A stretch of DNA of 64,000 nt from Halopenitus persicus (GCF_002355635.1 NZ_AP017558.1:1736001-1800000), one strand, 5' to 3'; counted from the stretch's first letter, positions 1-8,925 are shown. A program made the numbers and translations. Notes: generated by a model from the sequence alone, not told the origin.

Positions 1-1
1 C

Positions 2-433
2 GCCGACACGTACGCCGAGATCGGCGGCGAGTTCGTCGTCGACTCCCCGGAGGCGCTGCTTCAGGCCCGGGTGACGGACATCGAGGTCGGCCCCGAGGAG
101 CGCGTCGAGGAGGCCGACGTCGAGGCGATCGAGACGCTGTGGACCCGGGCGGTCGACAACGTTTCGGTGAAGGTGACCCTGCACCCCGCCGACGGCAACC
201 GCGATCAAACGCGTCCCCTCACGGTCGCCGTCCCCGGCGACTACGAGTTCGAGATCGGAACCACCGAGACGTTCGGCGACGAGGAGTTCACCGTTGAGGG
301 GGTCCAGATCCGGGAGAACGCCCCCGACTACCGGTTCGATAAGCTCGACCACGAGGGCGACGTCGCCTTCGCGAAGGACGTCAAGCGACTGTACGCACGC
401 GACGAGACCTCGACCGCCTGGTCTGCCTGGTAG
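2..433 (+). CDS. HVO_0476-type zinc finger protein, C-terminal part
   Basis: The frame is open at the left edge, so the N-terminal part, including any zinc-binding cysteines, lies outside the window. The visible 143 residues are acidic, contain a segment reading DNVSVKVTLHP and end in TAWSAW. This matches my recollection of the haloarchaeal HVO_0476 zinc finger family, whose function is unknown. It lies upstream of the protein-repair methyltransferase gene on the same strand. The family call rests on memory of the C-terminal half only. Confidence 0.6.
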   Translation, partial: ADTYAEIGGEFVVDSPEALLQARVTDIEVGPEERVEEADVEAIETLWTRAVDNVSVKVTLHPADGNRDQTRPLTVAVPGDYEFEIGTTETFGDEEFTVEGVQIRENAPDYRFDKLDHEGDVAFAKDVKRLYARDETSTAWSAW

Positions 434-549
434 GGCCGTCGGCTCACTGCTCCCGTTTCGCCCGCTTGGTCCTCGATCCTCATTCGTCCCATGACGCTCT
501 CAGAGCTCTGACCACAGCTTTCAGGAGCCACCGTGATCTATGGTATCGT

Positions 550-1191
550 ATGTCCTCCGACGCCGCTCGCGCCCGATTGGTCGAACGTCTCCGGGAGCGG
601 TTGGACGTCGACGAGGCCGTCCTCGCGGCGATCGGGTCGGTTCCCCGCCACGAGTTCGTTCCCGACGCGACCGTCGAGCGTGCCTACGCCGACCGTCCCC
701 TGCCGATCGGCGCGGACCAGACGATAAGCGCCCCACATATGGTCGCGCTGATGGCGGACCTGATCGACGTCTCCGAGGGTGACCGCGTCCTGGAGATCGG
801 AACCGGCTGTGGCTACCACGCCGCGGTCGTCGCCGAGCTCCTCGGCAAGTCGGGCGCGGTCTACAGCGTCGAGTACGTCGCCGAGCTCGCCGCTGCCGCC
901 CGCCGCCGCCTCGACCGGTTGGGTTACGACGCCGTCCACGTTCGCGTCGGCGACGGCCGCGACGGCTGGTCCGACCACGCGCCCTACGACGCGGCGTACC
1001 TCACCTGTGCGGCCGCCGACGGGATCCCGGAGGCGATCGTCGACCAGACTCGTGTCGGCGGACGGGTCGTCGCGCCGGTCGGCCGGCGGGGTCGCCAGGA
1101 GCTCGTCCGGCTCGTCGTCCGGCGGCACGGCACCGATCGCGAGCGCCACGGCGGCGTCCGGTTCGTGCCGATGATCGACGACGAGGGGTGA
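550..1191 (+). CDS. pcm: Protein-L-isoaspartate O-methyltransferase
   Basis: A cytoplasmic repair enzyme that methylates isoaspartyl residues in damaged proteins using S-adenosylmethionine. The 213-residue product has the PIMT signature PLPIGADQTISAPHM (about residues 56-70) for substrate recognition, and the SAM motif VLEIGTGCGYHAAVVAELLG. I start it at the ATG at 550, because the upstream extension to 466 is unlike the family. A close paralogue follows on the same strand. Length and motifs suggest an active enzyme. Confidence 0.9.
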   Translation: MSSDAARARLVERLRERLDVDEAVLAAIGSVPRHEFVPDATVERAYADRPLPIGADQTISAPHMVALMADLIDVSEGDRVLEIGTGCGYHAAVVAELLGKSGAVYSVEYVAELAAAARRRLDRLGYDAVHVRVGDGRDGWSDHAPYDAAYLTCAAADGIPEAIVDQTRVGGRVVAPVGRRGRQELVRLVVRRHGTDRERHGGVRFVPMIDDEG

Positions 1192-1312
1192 CCGGCCGTT
1201 CCGCTCGACGACGGTTCCCTCGATCGACTGAGCTCCGCCACCCGATCGATCCTCCGGGACGAAATCCGGTCCCGAGCGTGCAGTTCATTACGCCCGGCGC
1301 CCGAGTTCGAAC

Positions 1313-2095
1313 ATGGACGAGGCGACGTTGCGGGCGGACATGATCGAGAGCCTGGAACACCGTCTCGACCGACCGCTCGAGGAACGGGTTCTCTCGGCGC
1401 TCCAGCGCGTCCCCCGCGAGACGTTCGTCTCGGAGTCCCCGTATGACGACCGCGCCGGCGAGGAGCACGGCACGCGCACGCTCGCGCCCTCGACGGTGGT
1501 TCGGATGGTCTCGGCGCTCGATCCACATCCCGGCGAGGAGACCCTCGTCGTCGGCGCCGGGGTGGGGTACACGGCGGCAGTCCTCGCTGAGATCGTCGGC
1601 GACAGACGCGTTCACGCGATCGACGTCGACCGGGACCTCGTCCGTCTGGCCCGGTCGAACCTCTCGGCGGCCGGCTACGACGCCGTGTTGGTCGATCGGC
1701 GGAACGGAACCACCGGCCTCCCCGAGTACGCCCCGTTCGACCGGATCCTTCTGGAGGCTGCCGTCGCCGAGCCGCCCCGCGCTCTGCTCGACCAGCTCGC
1801 CGTGGACGGCCGGCTCGTGCTTCCCCGCGGCACCGGGACACAGACCCTGATCGCCGTCAGCCCCGACGCCGGCGAGCACTCCGACGGGCCGGAGCGGTCC
1901 GGGACTCGCGATCGACGCTATCGCGTCCTCGATCAGGCTGGCCCCGTCAGACTCCCGCCGATGCTTGCCGACGGCGAGCGCGGCCGGATAGAGCGCAACC
2001 GCACCCGCCGCGAGGACGCCGAACGAGCCGCTGCCGGAGCTGCCTCCCGACAGGGATGGGAGCACGACTGGGTCGACTGGGACGAGCGCCGCTGA
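1313..2095 (+). CDS. PIMT-family methyltransferase paralogue lacking the QTIS motif
   Basis: A 260-residue paralogue of the preceding gene. It keeps the PIMT fold start (VPRETFVSE) and a SAM-binding loop (VVGAGVGYTAAVLAEIVG). The family's PLPIG...QTIS substrate motif is replaced by a short segment around TRTLAPSTVVRMV. It ends in a charged C-terminal extension of about 30 residues with WEHDWVDWDERR. It probably binds SAM, but repair of isoaspartate is doubtful. It runs towards the pilin-like gene on the other strand. Confidence 0.8.
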   Translation: MDEATLRADMIESLEHRLDRPLEERVLSALQRVPRETFVSESPYDDRAGEEHGTRTLAPSTVVRMVSALDPHPGEETLVVGAGVGYTAAVLAEIVGDRRVHAIDVDRDLVRLARSNLSAAGYDAVLVDRRNGTTGLPEYAPFDRILLEAAVAEPPRALLDQLAVDGRLVLPRGTGTQTLIAVSPDAGEHSDGPERSGTRDRRYRVLDQAGPVRLPPMLADGERGRIERNRTRREDAERAAAGAASRQGWEHDWVDWDERR

Positions 2096-2126
2096 CCGCT
2101 CCACGCGTCGACGCCCCCGTCCCCGA

Positions 2127-2612
2127 TCATGCCGAGCCGTCGGCGACGACCAACACGTTCGTGTTCTCCCGATCGTCAGTGTACTCGCTTCCCGCCGGTG
2201 GCTTGACGTCGACCGTGAGCGTGCCGTCGGCCTGGTTTGGTCCGAGCTCCGGAGCGACCGTGACGGTCGCCGTTCCCGTTTCGTCCGTCCGTGCGGTCGC
2301 GACCGACCCGATCCGGGCGGTCTCCCCCCGTACGACGACCGTCGCGTCGGCGACCGGTGACCCGTCCGGATCGACGACGGTGAATGCGATCTCCTGCTCG
2401 CCGGTCGTGGTCACCTCTGGTTCCGGCTGTACGTCGAGTTCGATCACGGCGAGCCCCTCGATCCCGCTCACCATGCTCATCATCACGCTCAGGCTCGCGA
2501 CGCCGACCACGAGCGCGATGACGAGCCGGATCGGGAGCCCCTCGATCGCCCGTTCGTCGCGCCGGAGGTCCTCGATCCCCTCACGAAGTACCGCTCCTGC
2601 CGTTTCGATCAT
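2127..2612 (-). CDS. Pilin-like single-TM protein with Ig-like exterior domain (DUF7382-like)
   Basis: A 161-residue protein. Residues about 1-20 are charged and include RRDERAIEGLPIR, followed by a membrane helix (about 25-48, LVIALVVGVASLSVMM). The exterior domain resembles a carboxypeptidase-regulatory/Big-type beta sandwich (VDPDGSPVADATVVVRG). The N-terminus resembles archaeal type IV pilin-like proteins. The start at 2612 is favoured by a TATA box 27 bases upstream; a longer open frame to 2804 crosses that promoter. Function unknown; a surface or envelope protein is likely. Confidence 0.7.
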   Translation of the reverse strand: MIETAGAVLREGIEDLRRDERAIEGLPIRLVIALVVGVASLSVMMSMVSGIEGLAVIELDVQPEPEVTTTGEQEIAFTVVDPDGSPVADATVVVRGETARIGSVATARTDETGTATVTVAPELGPNQADGTLTVDVKPPAGSEYTDDRENTNVLVVADGSA

Positions 2613-2635
2613 GGGTCGTCTGGGTTCGGGTTCGG

Positions 2636-2642
2636 ATATAAA
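2636..2642 (-). promoter_or_regulatory. TATA box for the pilin-like gene
   Basis: TTTATAT on the minus strand, centred 27 bases before the start codon at 2612. The same AT-rich element lies about 48 bases before the divergent ATPase gene and may serve it too. Confidence 0.6.
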
Positions 2643-2686
2643 CCCTCGTCCGGCGGTTTTTCCCGGATGCCGCCCCACCGCCGCCG

Positions 2687-3976
2687 ATGGCTGAACGCGA
2701 TCGATCGTCGAGCACGCACGTTCGTTCGGGACCAATGGACCGTCCGATCGGCCCCTTCGAGCAGCGGAGAGGAACCGCTTCGTCCGGGTGGCGAGCTTCG
2801 CCAACCCGAGCAGACGAGGGGGCGACGACTCGCGGCGTCTCCGGAACGCATTCGTACGATCCCGGACCGGCGGCGACCGATCGAACGACGACCGGGACCG
2901 TCACCACTGGTTCGTCCGACGCAGCGCCCGATCCGACGCCGCACGTTCTCGGCCGCGAGCCGGGATCCGGCGGGCCGGTCGCACGCATCGGATCGTTTCT
3001 CGCTCGGGACGGGAGCGCGGGTGTGCCGGTCGGGATCGACCTCGACGGCCCACACGCGGGGGTCTTGGTCGGGAAGCGTGGGACCGGGAAATCCTACACG
3101 CTGGGCGTTCTCGCCGAGGAGATCGCGGCGACGGCCGGCGTTTCGCCGATCGTCCTCGACCCCATGGGCGTCTTCGAGGGGATTGCGACGCTTCCGGGCG
3201 GCCGCGTGCTCGAAGCGACGATCCACCCCGAATCGCTTCCGCCGGATCGCTGGCCCGAGATCGCTCGTCTCGACCGCGATCGCCCGCCGGGAAGCCTGCT
3301 CTGGCGGACCGTCGAAACGGTTGCGGACGGACCCTCACGAACCTCGCTTTCAGCGATCCGCGGGGCGCTTGCCGATGCGGACGCTCCGGCGGCGACGAAG
3401 CGTACGGTCGGAAACCATCTCGATCTGCTGGCCGCCTGGAACGTCTTCGACGCCGACGCTCCGTCGTTCGGCTCCGTCCTCGGCGGCGGCCCGACGGTCG
3501 TCGATTGTCGGTCACTTCCGCCGGCGGCGATGGCCGCGATCGGCTATGCGATCGCTCGTGGCATCTACGATCACTGTCTCGGACCCGGGTCGGACGTTCT
3601 GCCCTGGCTGTTGGTCGACGAAGCACACGCGTTCCTGGAGGGACTCGCAGCCGACGCGTTTCGAACGCTCTTCACGCGCGGCCGTGCACCCGGCGTGAGC
3701 GTCGTCTGTGCCACACAGCGCCCGAGCGCTCTCCCGCCGGTGGCGGTTTCACAGTCCGATCTCGTGATCGCCCACCGGCTGACGGACGAGCGGGACGTCG
3801 ACGCGCTGCGCGTCGCACAGCCCACGTACCTCGCTGACGACCTCGGGAGGGCGCTTCCCGCTGGCGTCGGACGGGCGATCGTGGTCGACGACGCCACCGA
3901 GGATGCCCACACGGTTCGCGTTCGCGAACGACACACCGAACACGGAGGGGCGAGTCCGTCCGCCAGCGATCGGTAG
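2687..3976 (+). CDS. HerA/VirB4-like P-loop ATPase
   Basis: A 429-residue ATPase. Residues 1-90 are low-complexity and Thr/Gly/Pro-rich. The core has Walker A GKRGTGKS (129-136), a Walker B stretch LLVDEAHAFLEG (about 307-318) and a motor motif VVCATQRPSALP. This is the arrangement of HerA/DUF87 hexameric motors that move DNA or energise secretion. There is no NurA nuclease beside it, which argues against an end-resection role. The divergent neighbour is pilin-like. Substrate unknown. The start is uncertain within the low-complexity region. Confidence 0.75.
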   Translation: MAERDRSSSTHVRSGPMDRPIGPFEQRRGTASSGWRASPTRADEGATTRGVSGTHSYDPGPAATDRTTTGTVTTGSSDAAPDPTPHVLGREPGSGGPVARIGSFLARDGSAGVPVGIDLDGPHAGVLVGKRGTGKSYTLGVLAEEIAATAGVSPIVLDPMGVFEGIATLPGGRVLEATIHPESLPPDRWPEIARLDRDRPPGSLLWRTVETVADGPSRTSLSAIRGALADADAPAATKRTVGNHLDLLAAWNVFDADAPSFGSVLGGGPTVVDCRSLPPAAMAAIGYAIARGIYDHCLGPGSDVLPWLLVDEAHAFLEGLAADAFRTLFTRGRAPGVSVVCATQRPSALPPVAVSQSDLVIAHRLTDERDVDALRVAQPTYLADDLGRALPAGVGRAIVVDDATEDAHTVRVRERHTEHGGASPSASDR

Positions 3977-4007
3977 TTACAGGCGTTCGTCCGCCGTACC
4001 GACACAC

Positions 4008-4331
4008 GTGACTTCCGAGACCGACGACGCCGATCACGGCGGGAGCGACCGATCTCCGTCCGCGGACGCGAAACGCGACGGCGAACGCGGTCCCCCGACC
4101 GACGGCGAGCCGCCGGAACTCCGGATCGAGGAGCTGTCGCTCCCCCAGCGGGTGTTCGTCGCGGCGGTGCAGAACCCGTTTCGCGGCGCCCTCATCGCGC
4201 TGCTGTTTGGACTCGCGTTTTCGTTTTTCATCGCGTTGTGGCTCGCGTTCCCACGGATAGCGGCTGGGTTCTCCGTTCTGACCCTCGTTGTCGTGGTCCT
4301 GATCGCCGGGGTACTCAGGCTGTTGCGGTGA
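4008..4331 (+). CDS. Small two-helix membrane protein
   Basis: A 107-residue protein from a GTG start. The first 50 residues are hydrophilic and acidic, followed by two hydrophobic helices (about 63-80 and 85-103: ALLFGLAFSFFIALWLAF, FSVLTLVVVVLIAGVL). It lies 31 bases behind the ATPase gene on the same strand, so co-transcription is possible. An alternative in-frame ATG at 3903 overlaps the ATPase gene and gives an unlikely N-terminus. Not recognised as a named family. Confidence 0.6.
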   Translation: MTSETDDADHGGSDRSPSADAKRDGERGPPTDGEPPELRIEELSLPQRVFVAAVQNPFRGALIALLFGLAFSFFIALWLAFPRIAAGFSVLTLVVVVLIAGVLRLLR

Positions 4332-4410
4332 CCGCCATCGGTGAGTGACGGCCCGCGACGTGGCCGTGAGGGTCGAGAAACGACGGGTCGAGGTCCGCGT
4401 GCGCCGACGT

Positions 4411-5259
4411 TCAGTACCGCGACGGCATAAACGCGAACGCGAGCAGGAACACCACGAAGCCGAGCGAGGTCCACCGGACTCGGGTCAGACCCGACATTCG
4501 CTGTTCGAACTGATCGATCTCGGCCAACTGTGCCTCGTAGGAATCCATATTGCTCGAGAGTGACACGGTCGAGCTGTCCTGGAAGATCACGACGAAGTCC
4601 GTCCCGTCGAGCGTCACCGTTCCCCGTTGGGATAGTCCGGTCGAGGCCGTCTCGATGGTCTCCCACCGAAGCGTCGCCCCGCTCGCGGTGACGTTTTCGA
4701 CGGTTGCGCCGTGGCCGTCGTATTCGATCGTCTCGCCTTCCGTGATCCGCCGCTCCTCGGGCTCGGGGAAGTACTCCCCTGCAGGAACGAGCGTTGCGGA
4801 TCCGTTCCCGTTACGAACCACGACGTACTCCTCGCCGTCGCTTTGAACGGTCTCGTTGTCCGCGTTCGAATCGTTCTCGAGGATCGCCGTCCGGTCGAGC
4901 TGGTCCTGCAGCGTGACCGCGGTGGGGTCCTCGCCGTCGATCACGACTCGCCAGTCGTTCCCGTCGTACGTCACGGTCGAACCGTTCGCCCACGTCGCCG
5001 ATTCCTCGACGGTCCGATTCCACTCGATCGTCCCCGTCAGCGTTGTCGTGGTCGCCCCGTGGCTCTCGGACGTTTCCTCGGTCACCTCGGTGACGGTGTA
5101 GGTCGTTCCGTCGTGTTCGAAGGAGTCACCCGCCCCGCCCTCGAACGCCGGGTTGTCGAACGAGACCTCCGGGGCGTCCGCGGTCGCCGTAAGTGTTCCC
5201 GCTGCCGCGCCCACGAGTACGAAGAGCACGGCGTACACGGCTACAGCGCGTCGTTGCAT
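4411..5259 (-). CDS. Exported, C-terminally anchored surface protein
   Basis: A 282-residue protein with a Sec-type signal or N-terminal anchor (RRAVAVYAVLFVLVGAAAG). The large Thr/Glu/Asp-rich exterior region has several N-glycosylation sequons (NRT, NGS, NVT). A C-terminal helix (SLGFVVFLLAFAFMP) ends in a short basic tail. Two repeats of about 70 residues, each with a D(G/H)xxYxV-like core, suggest duplicated beta domains. The start at 5259 is supported by a TATA box 27 bases upstream. Function unknown. Confidence 0.75.
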   Translation of the reverse strand: MQRRAVAVYAVLFVLVGAAAGTLTATADAPEVSFDNPAFEGGAGDSFEHDGTTYTVTEVTEETSESHGATTTTLTGTIEWNRTVEESATWANGSTVTYDGNDWRVVIDGEDPTAVTLQDQLDRTAILENDSNADNETVQSDGEEYVVVRNGNGSATLVPAGEYFPEPEERRITEGETIEYDGHGATVENVTASGATLRWETIETASTGLSQRGTVTLDGTDFVVIFQDSSTVSLSSNMDSYEAQLAEIDQFEQRMSGLTRVRWTSLGFVVFLLAFAFMPSRY

Positions 5260-5282
5260 AGTTCGAGCATAGGCCACCCGGC

Positions 5283-5289
5283 GTATAAC
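5283..5289 (-). promoter_or_regulatory. TATA box for the surface protein gene
   Basis: GTTATAC on the minus strand, centred 27 bases before the ATG at 5259, consistent with a leaderless transcript. Confidence 0.55.
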
Positions 5290-5291
5290 GG

Positions 5292-5456
5292 TTACTTTCC
5301 CTTTCGACTGCCGGGAAGACCGTGAGTGTCGCGTCCGGATCCGAGTGCGTGCTTCCGCGCTCTCGTCTGCCGGGCAAGATCGATCCAGCGAGTTCGAAGC
5401 GCATCGTCCGCGTCGACCTTCCGAACGTCCTTGTACTGGCGATTCAGGCAAAACAT
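5292..5456 (-). CDS. Possible 54-residue basic protein
   Basis: A short minus-strand frame starting MFCLNRQYKDVRKVDADD and ending GLPGSRKGK. A TTTTAAATTA element sits about 27 bases before the ATG, which is right for a leaderless gene, and the frame fills an otherwise empty gap. Against it: the product is basic in an acidic proteome and I know no homologue. It also lies beside the promoter of the divergent binding-protein gene. Low confidence. Confidence 0.3.
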   Translation of the reverse strand: MFCLNRQYKDVRKVDADDALRTRWIDLARQTRARKHALGSGRDTHGLPGSRKGK

Positions 5457-5519
5457 GTTAAGTCGAATATATACCGATAATTTAAAATCATCATGGACGT
5501 GTACTGACGGTAGGTATCT

Positions 5520-6776
5520 ATGGACAGACGTACCTTCCTGAAGGCAAGCGGCGGTGCAACGACCGTTGGCGTCCTCGCAGGCTGCCTCGGCGGTAATGGC
5601 GGCGGAAACGGCAACGGCGGGGGCAACGGTAACGGTGGCGGCAACGGTAACGGCGGCGGAAACGGCAACGGCGGGGGCTCCGACGACCCGATCGTGATCG
5701 GCGCGATCCAGCCCCTCTCGGGGAACTTCGGTCCGTGGGGACAGGCTCACCAGGCCGGCTTGGAGTACGGCATTCAGGAGATCAACGCCAACGGCGGCGT
5801 CCTGGACCGCGAGCTGGAGGTCGTCTCGAACGACACGGCCAGCGACCCCTCACAGGCTGATAGCTACTTCCGCGAGTTCGTCGAGCAGGACGATGCGGTC
5901 GCGATCACCGGCGCGGTCTCGAGCGACGTCGGGATCCGAACCTCGGACACAGCACAGGAGCTCGAGGTTCCCAACTTCCTCCATATGGCCGGCGCCGACG
6001 CGGCGATCAACGATCAGCGTCAGCACACCTTCCGTGTCGGCCTCCTGCCCGCCTCGAACACGATGATCGCGCAGTCGCAGCTCATCGAGGAGCGCGGCTA
6101 CGAGAACATCGGCGCCATCGTCGGCGACTACGCGTGGGGCCGATCGATCGAGGCCGCGATGCAGGAGCAGTTCGACGTCGACGTCCAGATCGAGGTCGCG
6201 CCGGTCGGCACGTCCGACTTCCGGCCGTACCTCCGGAGCTTCGACGAGGGCATCGAGTTCCTCAACGCCACCGGCCACCCGCCGGGCAACTTCACGATCA
6301 CCCAGCAGGCGTTCGACATCGGTCTGAACCCGGACGCAATCTCCGGGTCCGGGTTCCCACCCGCGGTGATCCAGGGTGCGCTCGGCGACCTCGCGCAGGA
6401 GGCGTATCTCCACTATCACATGTCCGATTACACGACCGACGAGTACATCAGCGTGGCCGAGAGCTTCGCGGAGGAGTTCCCGGACCAGGACTTCGACACC
6501 CACCACAGTTACGGCTACGTCACGGCGAATCTGATCGCGGCCGCGATCGAGGAAGCCGGCGAGGCCAGCTCGGCGGCCATCACCGAGGCGGTTCGCGATA
6601 TCGAATTCGAGACTCTCTATCCCGAGCCGCTGCAGTACACGAACGGCGGCGAGCCGGACGGACAGGTCCAGATCTACAGCGAGTTCACTTCCGAGGCTCC
6701 GGAGTACGCCCCCGACCGCGACTGGGGACTCTCGGAAGTGTTCCGGTCGGACCCGCTTCCCGCCCGCGAATACTAG
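5520..6776 (+). CDS. livK: Branched-chain amino acid-type ABC transporter substrate-binding lipoprotein
   Basis: A 418-residue extracellular binding protein of the periplasmic-binding type I (LivJ/LivK) fold. It starts with a Tat lipoprotein signal: RRTFLKAS, then a lipobox ending at Cys22 (VLAGC). A Gly/Asn linker of repeated NGNGGG follows, then the ligand-binding domain starting IVIGAIQPLSGNFGPWG. Ligand may be branched-chain amino acids, amides or urea. It heads a group with livH and livM, 272 bases ahead of livH. AT-rich TATA candidates lie at 5465-5488. Confidence 0.9.
   Translation: MDRRTFLKASGGATTVGVLAGCLGGNGGGNGNGGGNGNGGGNGNGGGNGNGGGSDDPIVIGAIQPLSGNFGPWGQAHQAGLEYGIQEINANGGVLDRELEVVSNDTASDPSQADSYFREFVEQDDAVAITGAVSSDVGIRTSDTAQELEVPNFLHMAGADAAINDQRQHTFRVGLLPASNTMIAQSQLIEERGYENIGAIVGDYAWGRSIEAAMQEQFDVDVQIEVAPVGTSDFRPYLRSFDEGIEFLNATGHPPGNFTITQQAFDIGLNPDAISGSGFPPAVIQGALGDLAQEAYLHYHMSDYTTDEYISVAESFAEEFPDQDFDTHHSYGYVTANLIAAAIEEAGEASSAAITEAVRDIEFETLYPEPLQYTNGGEPDGQVQIYSEFTSEAPEYAPDRDWGLSEVFRSDPLPAREY
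5607..5678 (+). repeat. 18-bp in-frame repeat in the lipoprotein linker (4 copies)
   Basis: Four copies of an 18-base unit encoding NGNGGG, with synonymous differences. The first and fourth copies are identical, so growth by unequal exchange is likely. It encodes the flexible tether between the lipid anchor and the binding domain. Confidence 0.85.
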
Positions 6777-7048
6777 ACCGAACTCCACGGCATCGAAGGG
6801 ATCGACGCCCGCGTGACCGCTCCGCAGGCATCCCCTGCGCGACGCTCCGCAGGCATCCACCGGTCCCGTCTCATCGATCCGTTCCCGGCGTTTTCGGTTC
6901 CGTGCCTGCGTGGGATCGGACGTCCGCCGAACGGCGCGTGAGCGGAGCTGCGTTGGTTCGACCACCCGAACGGCTTTCGACCACACCGATCGACGACTAG
7001 ATCCGTAAGGTATACGATGACACCACATCGCAATAGGCGTAGGAGTAT

Positions 7049-7912
7049 ATGGTAGCAACTAGCACTTTGATCGCGGTCGGGATCGACGGGATCGCGTACG
7101 GGATGTTCCTGGCGTTGCTCGGCGTCGGGATCACGCTCGTATTCGGGTTGGGCGAGGTGCTCAACCTCGCCATCGGGATGTTCGCGATCTTCGGCACGCT
7201 GATGGCACACTATCTGTCAACCTCGGTCGGTCTCGGATCGGCACCCGCGTTCCTCATCGGCATCGCCGTGGTCGGTATCCTCGGCGTCGCCGTCGACCGA
7301 ACGCTCCTCTCGCTCGTGTACCGTTCGGACGGCGAGGAGCGGATCCTGTTGGGGATCTTCGTCACGCTCGGCCTGTCGATACTGCTCGAGGGGACGTTGA
7401 CCAACTTCTTCCCCTCGCGGTACTCGCTCTCGCTCGGGCTGCCGCGGATCACCGTCATCGACATCACGATTCCGGGGTCCTCGATCCTCGTCATCGTCGT
7501 GTCCGCGGTGGTGTTGGTCGCGTTGTTCGCGTTCCTTCGTGGGACGTTCCTCGGCAAGGCAGCCCGAACCGTCTTTCAGGACGAAGTCGGGGCGTTGCTG
7601 ATCGGCGTGGATCCGCGCCGGATCCGTGCGATCGTGTTCGTTCTCGCCACCCTGGTTGCCGGCATCGCGGGCGTCGTGTATGGCACGACCGCGACCCTCG
7701 GGGTTACCGACGGCTTTCAGTTCACGATCTTCGCGCTCATCGTCTCCATCGTCGGCGGCATTCGGAGCATCGAAGGAACGGCCGCAGCGGGGATCCTGCT
7801 CGGGGTCGTCGCGACGTACGCGAACTTCTTCATCGGCGCGTACCTCGCAAGCATCATCCTGTTTATGACCGCAGTGATCATTCTTCTGGTTCGACCGGTG
7901 GTGGAAGCATGA
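7049..7912 (+). CDS. livH: LivH-type ABC transporter permease
   Basis: A 287-residue integral membrane permease of the BPD_transp_2 family. About eight hydrophobic helices are visible. The N-terminal part carries the family pattern GxTLVFGLGEVLNLAIG (about residues 28-44), typical of LivH. The gene overlaps livM by four bases (ATGA), so the two permeases are translationally coupled. The 272-base gap before it has no gene I can support, but contains a GCTCCGCAGGCATCC element twice. A GTATAC sequence near 7010 may be a separate promoter. Confidence 0.9.
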   Translation: MVATSTLIAVGIDGIAYGMFLALLGVGITLVFGLGEVLNLAIGMFAIFGTLMAHYLSTSVGLGSAPAFLIGIAVVGILGVAVDRTLLSLVYRSDGEERILLGIFVTLGLSILLEGTLTNFFPSRYSLSLGLPRITVIDITIPGSSILVIVVSAVVLVALFAFLRGTFLGKAARTVFQDEVGALLIGVDPRRIRAIVFVLATLVAGIAGVVYGTTATLGVTDGFQFTIFALIVSIVGGIRSIEGTAAAGILLGVVATYANFFIGAYLASIILFMTAVIILLVRPVVEA

Positions 7913-8925
7913 CGTCGCTCCCCCTTCCGCGAACGGAACGCTCGTGGACGGGCGTGATGGCGATCGTGTTGGCACTCGCTCCGCTGTTCGTCCTCGAGAG
8001 CACCACGTACCTCCGCCTGTACAACCAGTTCCTCATCTTCACGCTGCTGGCCATCGGCTTGAACATCGCCTTCGGTCATACCGACCAGCTGTTCCTGTTC
8101 ATGGGCGCGCTCGCCGGCGGCGCGGCCTACGTGATGGCCGTTCTCTCACAGGACGTCCTCGGGATCTCCCCCTGGCTTATGATCCCCGTGGGGATGGCCG
8201 CGTCCGGCGCGCTCGGCGCCCTCGTCAGCTGGGTCTCCGCGAAGCGAAAACTCGGCGTGATCCTCATCTCGATCCTCACCTTGAACCTGCAGCTTGCCCT
8301 TGGCGAGGCATACGTCGGGCTTCGCGGCATCACCGGCGGGAGTACCGGCTACTCCTTCGTCGGCCTCGGACTCGATACCGTCGGGTCGGCGCTCGGCGTG
8401 AATCGATTCGCCGTCCTCTCGTACCTGCTCATCGTCTTCGTCGTCCTCGCACAGCTGGTCTACGTCAAGCTGATCGCCGGCAAATACGGCCTCGCCTTCG
8501 AGGCGATCCGCGAGGATGACCTCGCCGCCGCCTCGATCGGGATCGACGTGGTCCGGTACAAAACCGTCGCCGGGTTCCTCGCGGCGGCGCTCATCGGTCT
8601 CGCCGGGATCATGATGGCCGAGTTCCAGGGAACCGTCCTCCCGGGGGATTACGGGTTCGCGGCCATCGACGTGATGGTGCTGATCATGTTGATCATCGGC
8701 GGCATCCGAACGACGTTCGGGCCGGTCGTCGGTGCCGCAGCCGTGTTCACGATCGAGGAACTGCTCTCGCCGGTCGGCCAGTGGGAGACGGCGGTCTTCG
8801 GCGCGCTCCTGATCGTTCTGTTCCTCTACTTCCGGCGGGGACTGATGCCGGTTCTCTCGAACGGCGTCGATCGGCTTCGCGATCGAGACGAGTCGTCACC
8901 CGGCGTGACCGACGGTCACTCCTGA
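7909..8925 (+). CDS. livM: LivM-type ABC transporter permease
   Basis: A 338-residue multi-pass permease, partner of LivH. It shows the LivM pattern LIFTLLAIGLNIAFGHTDQ near residue 45 and the cytoplasmic EAIREDDLAAASIGID loop that contacts the ATPases. It starts inside the stop codon of livH (ATGA). The genes for the matching ATPases lie convergent on the opposite strand, 118 bases beyond its stop. Confidence 0.9.
   Translation: MTSLPLPRTERSWTGVMAIVLALAPLFVLESTTYLRLYNQFLIFTLLAIGLNIAFGHTDQLFLFMGALAGGAAYVMAVLSQDVLGISPWLMIPVGMAASGALGALVSWVSAKRKLGVILISILTLNLQLALGEAYVGLRGITGGSTGYSFVGLGLDTVGSALGVNRFAVLSYLLIVFVVLAQLVYVKLIAGKYGLAFEAIREDDLAAASIGIDVVRYKTVAGFLAAALIGLAGIMMAEFQGTVLPGDYGFAAIDVMVLIMLIIGGIRTTFGPVVGAAAVFTIEELLSPVGQWETAVFGALLIVLFLYFRRGLMPVLSNGVDRLRDRDESSPGVTDGHS

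Noticed and set aside
5492-5506. Four-codon upstream ORF before livK
   Set aside because: Too short to support, and it may lie outside the transcript.
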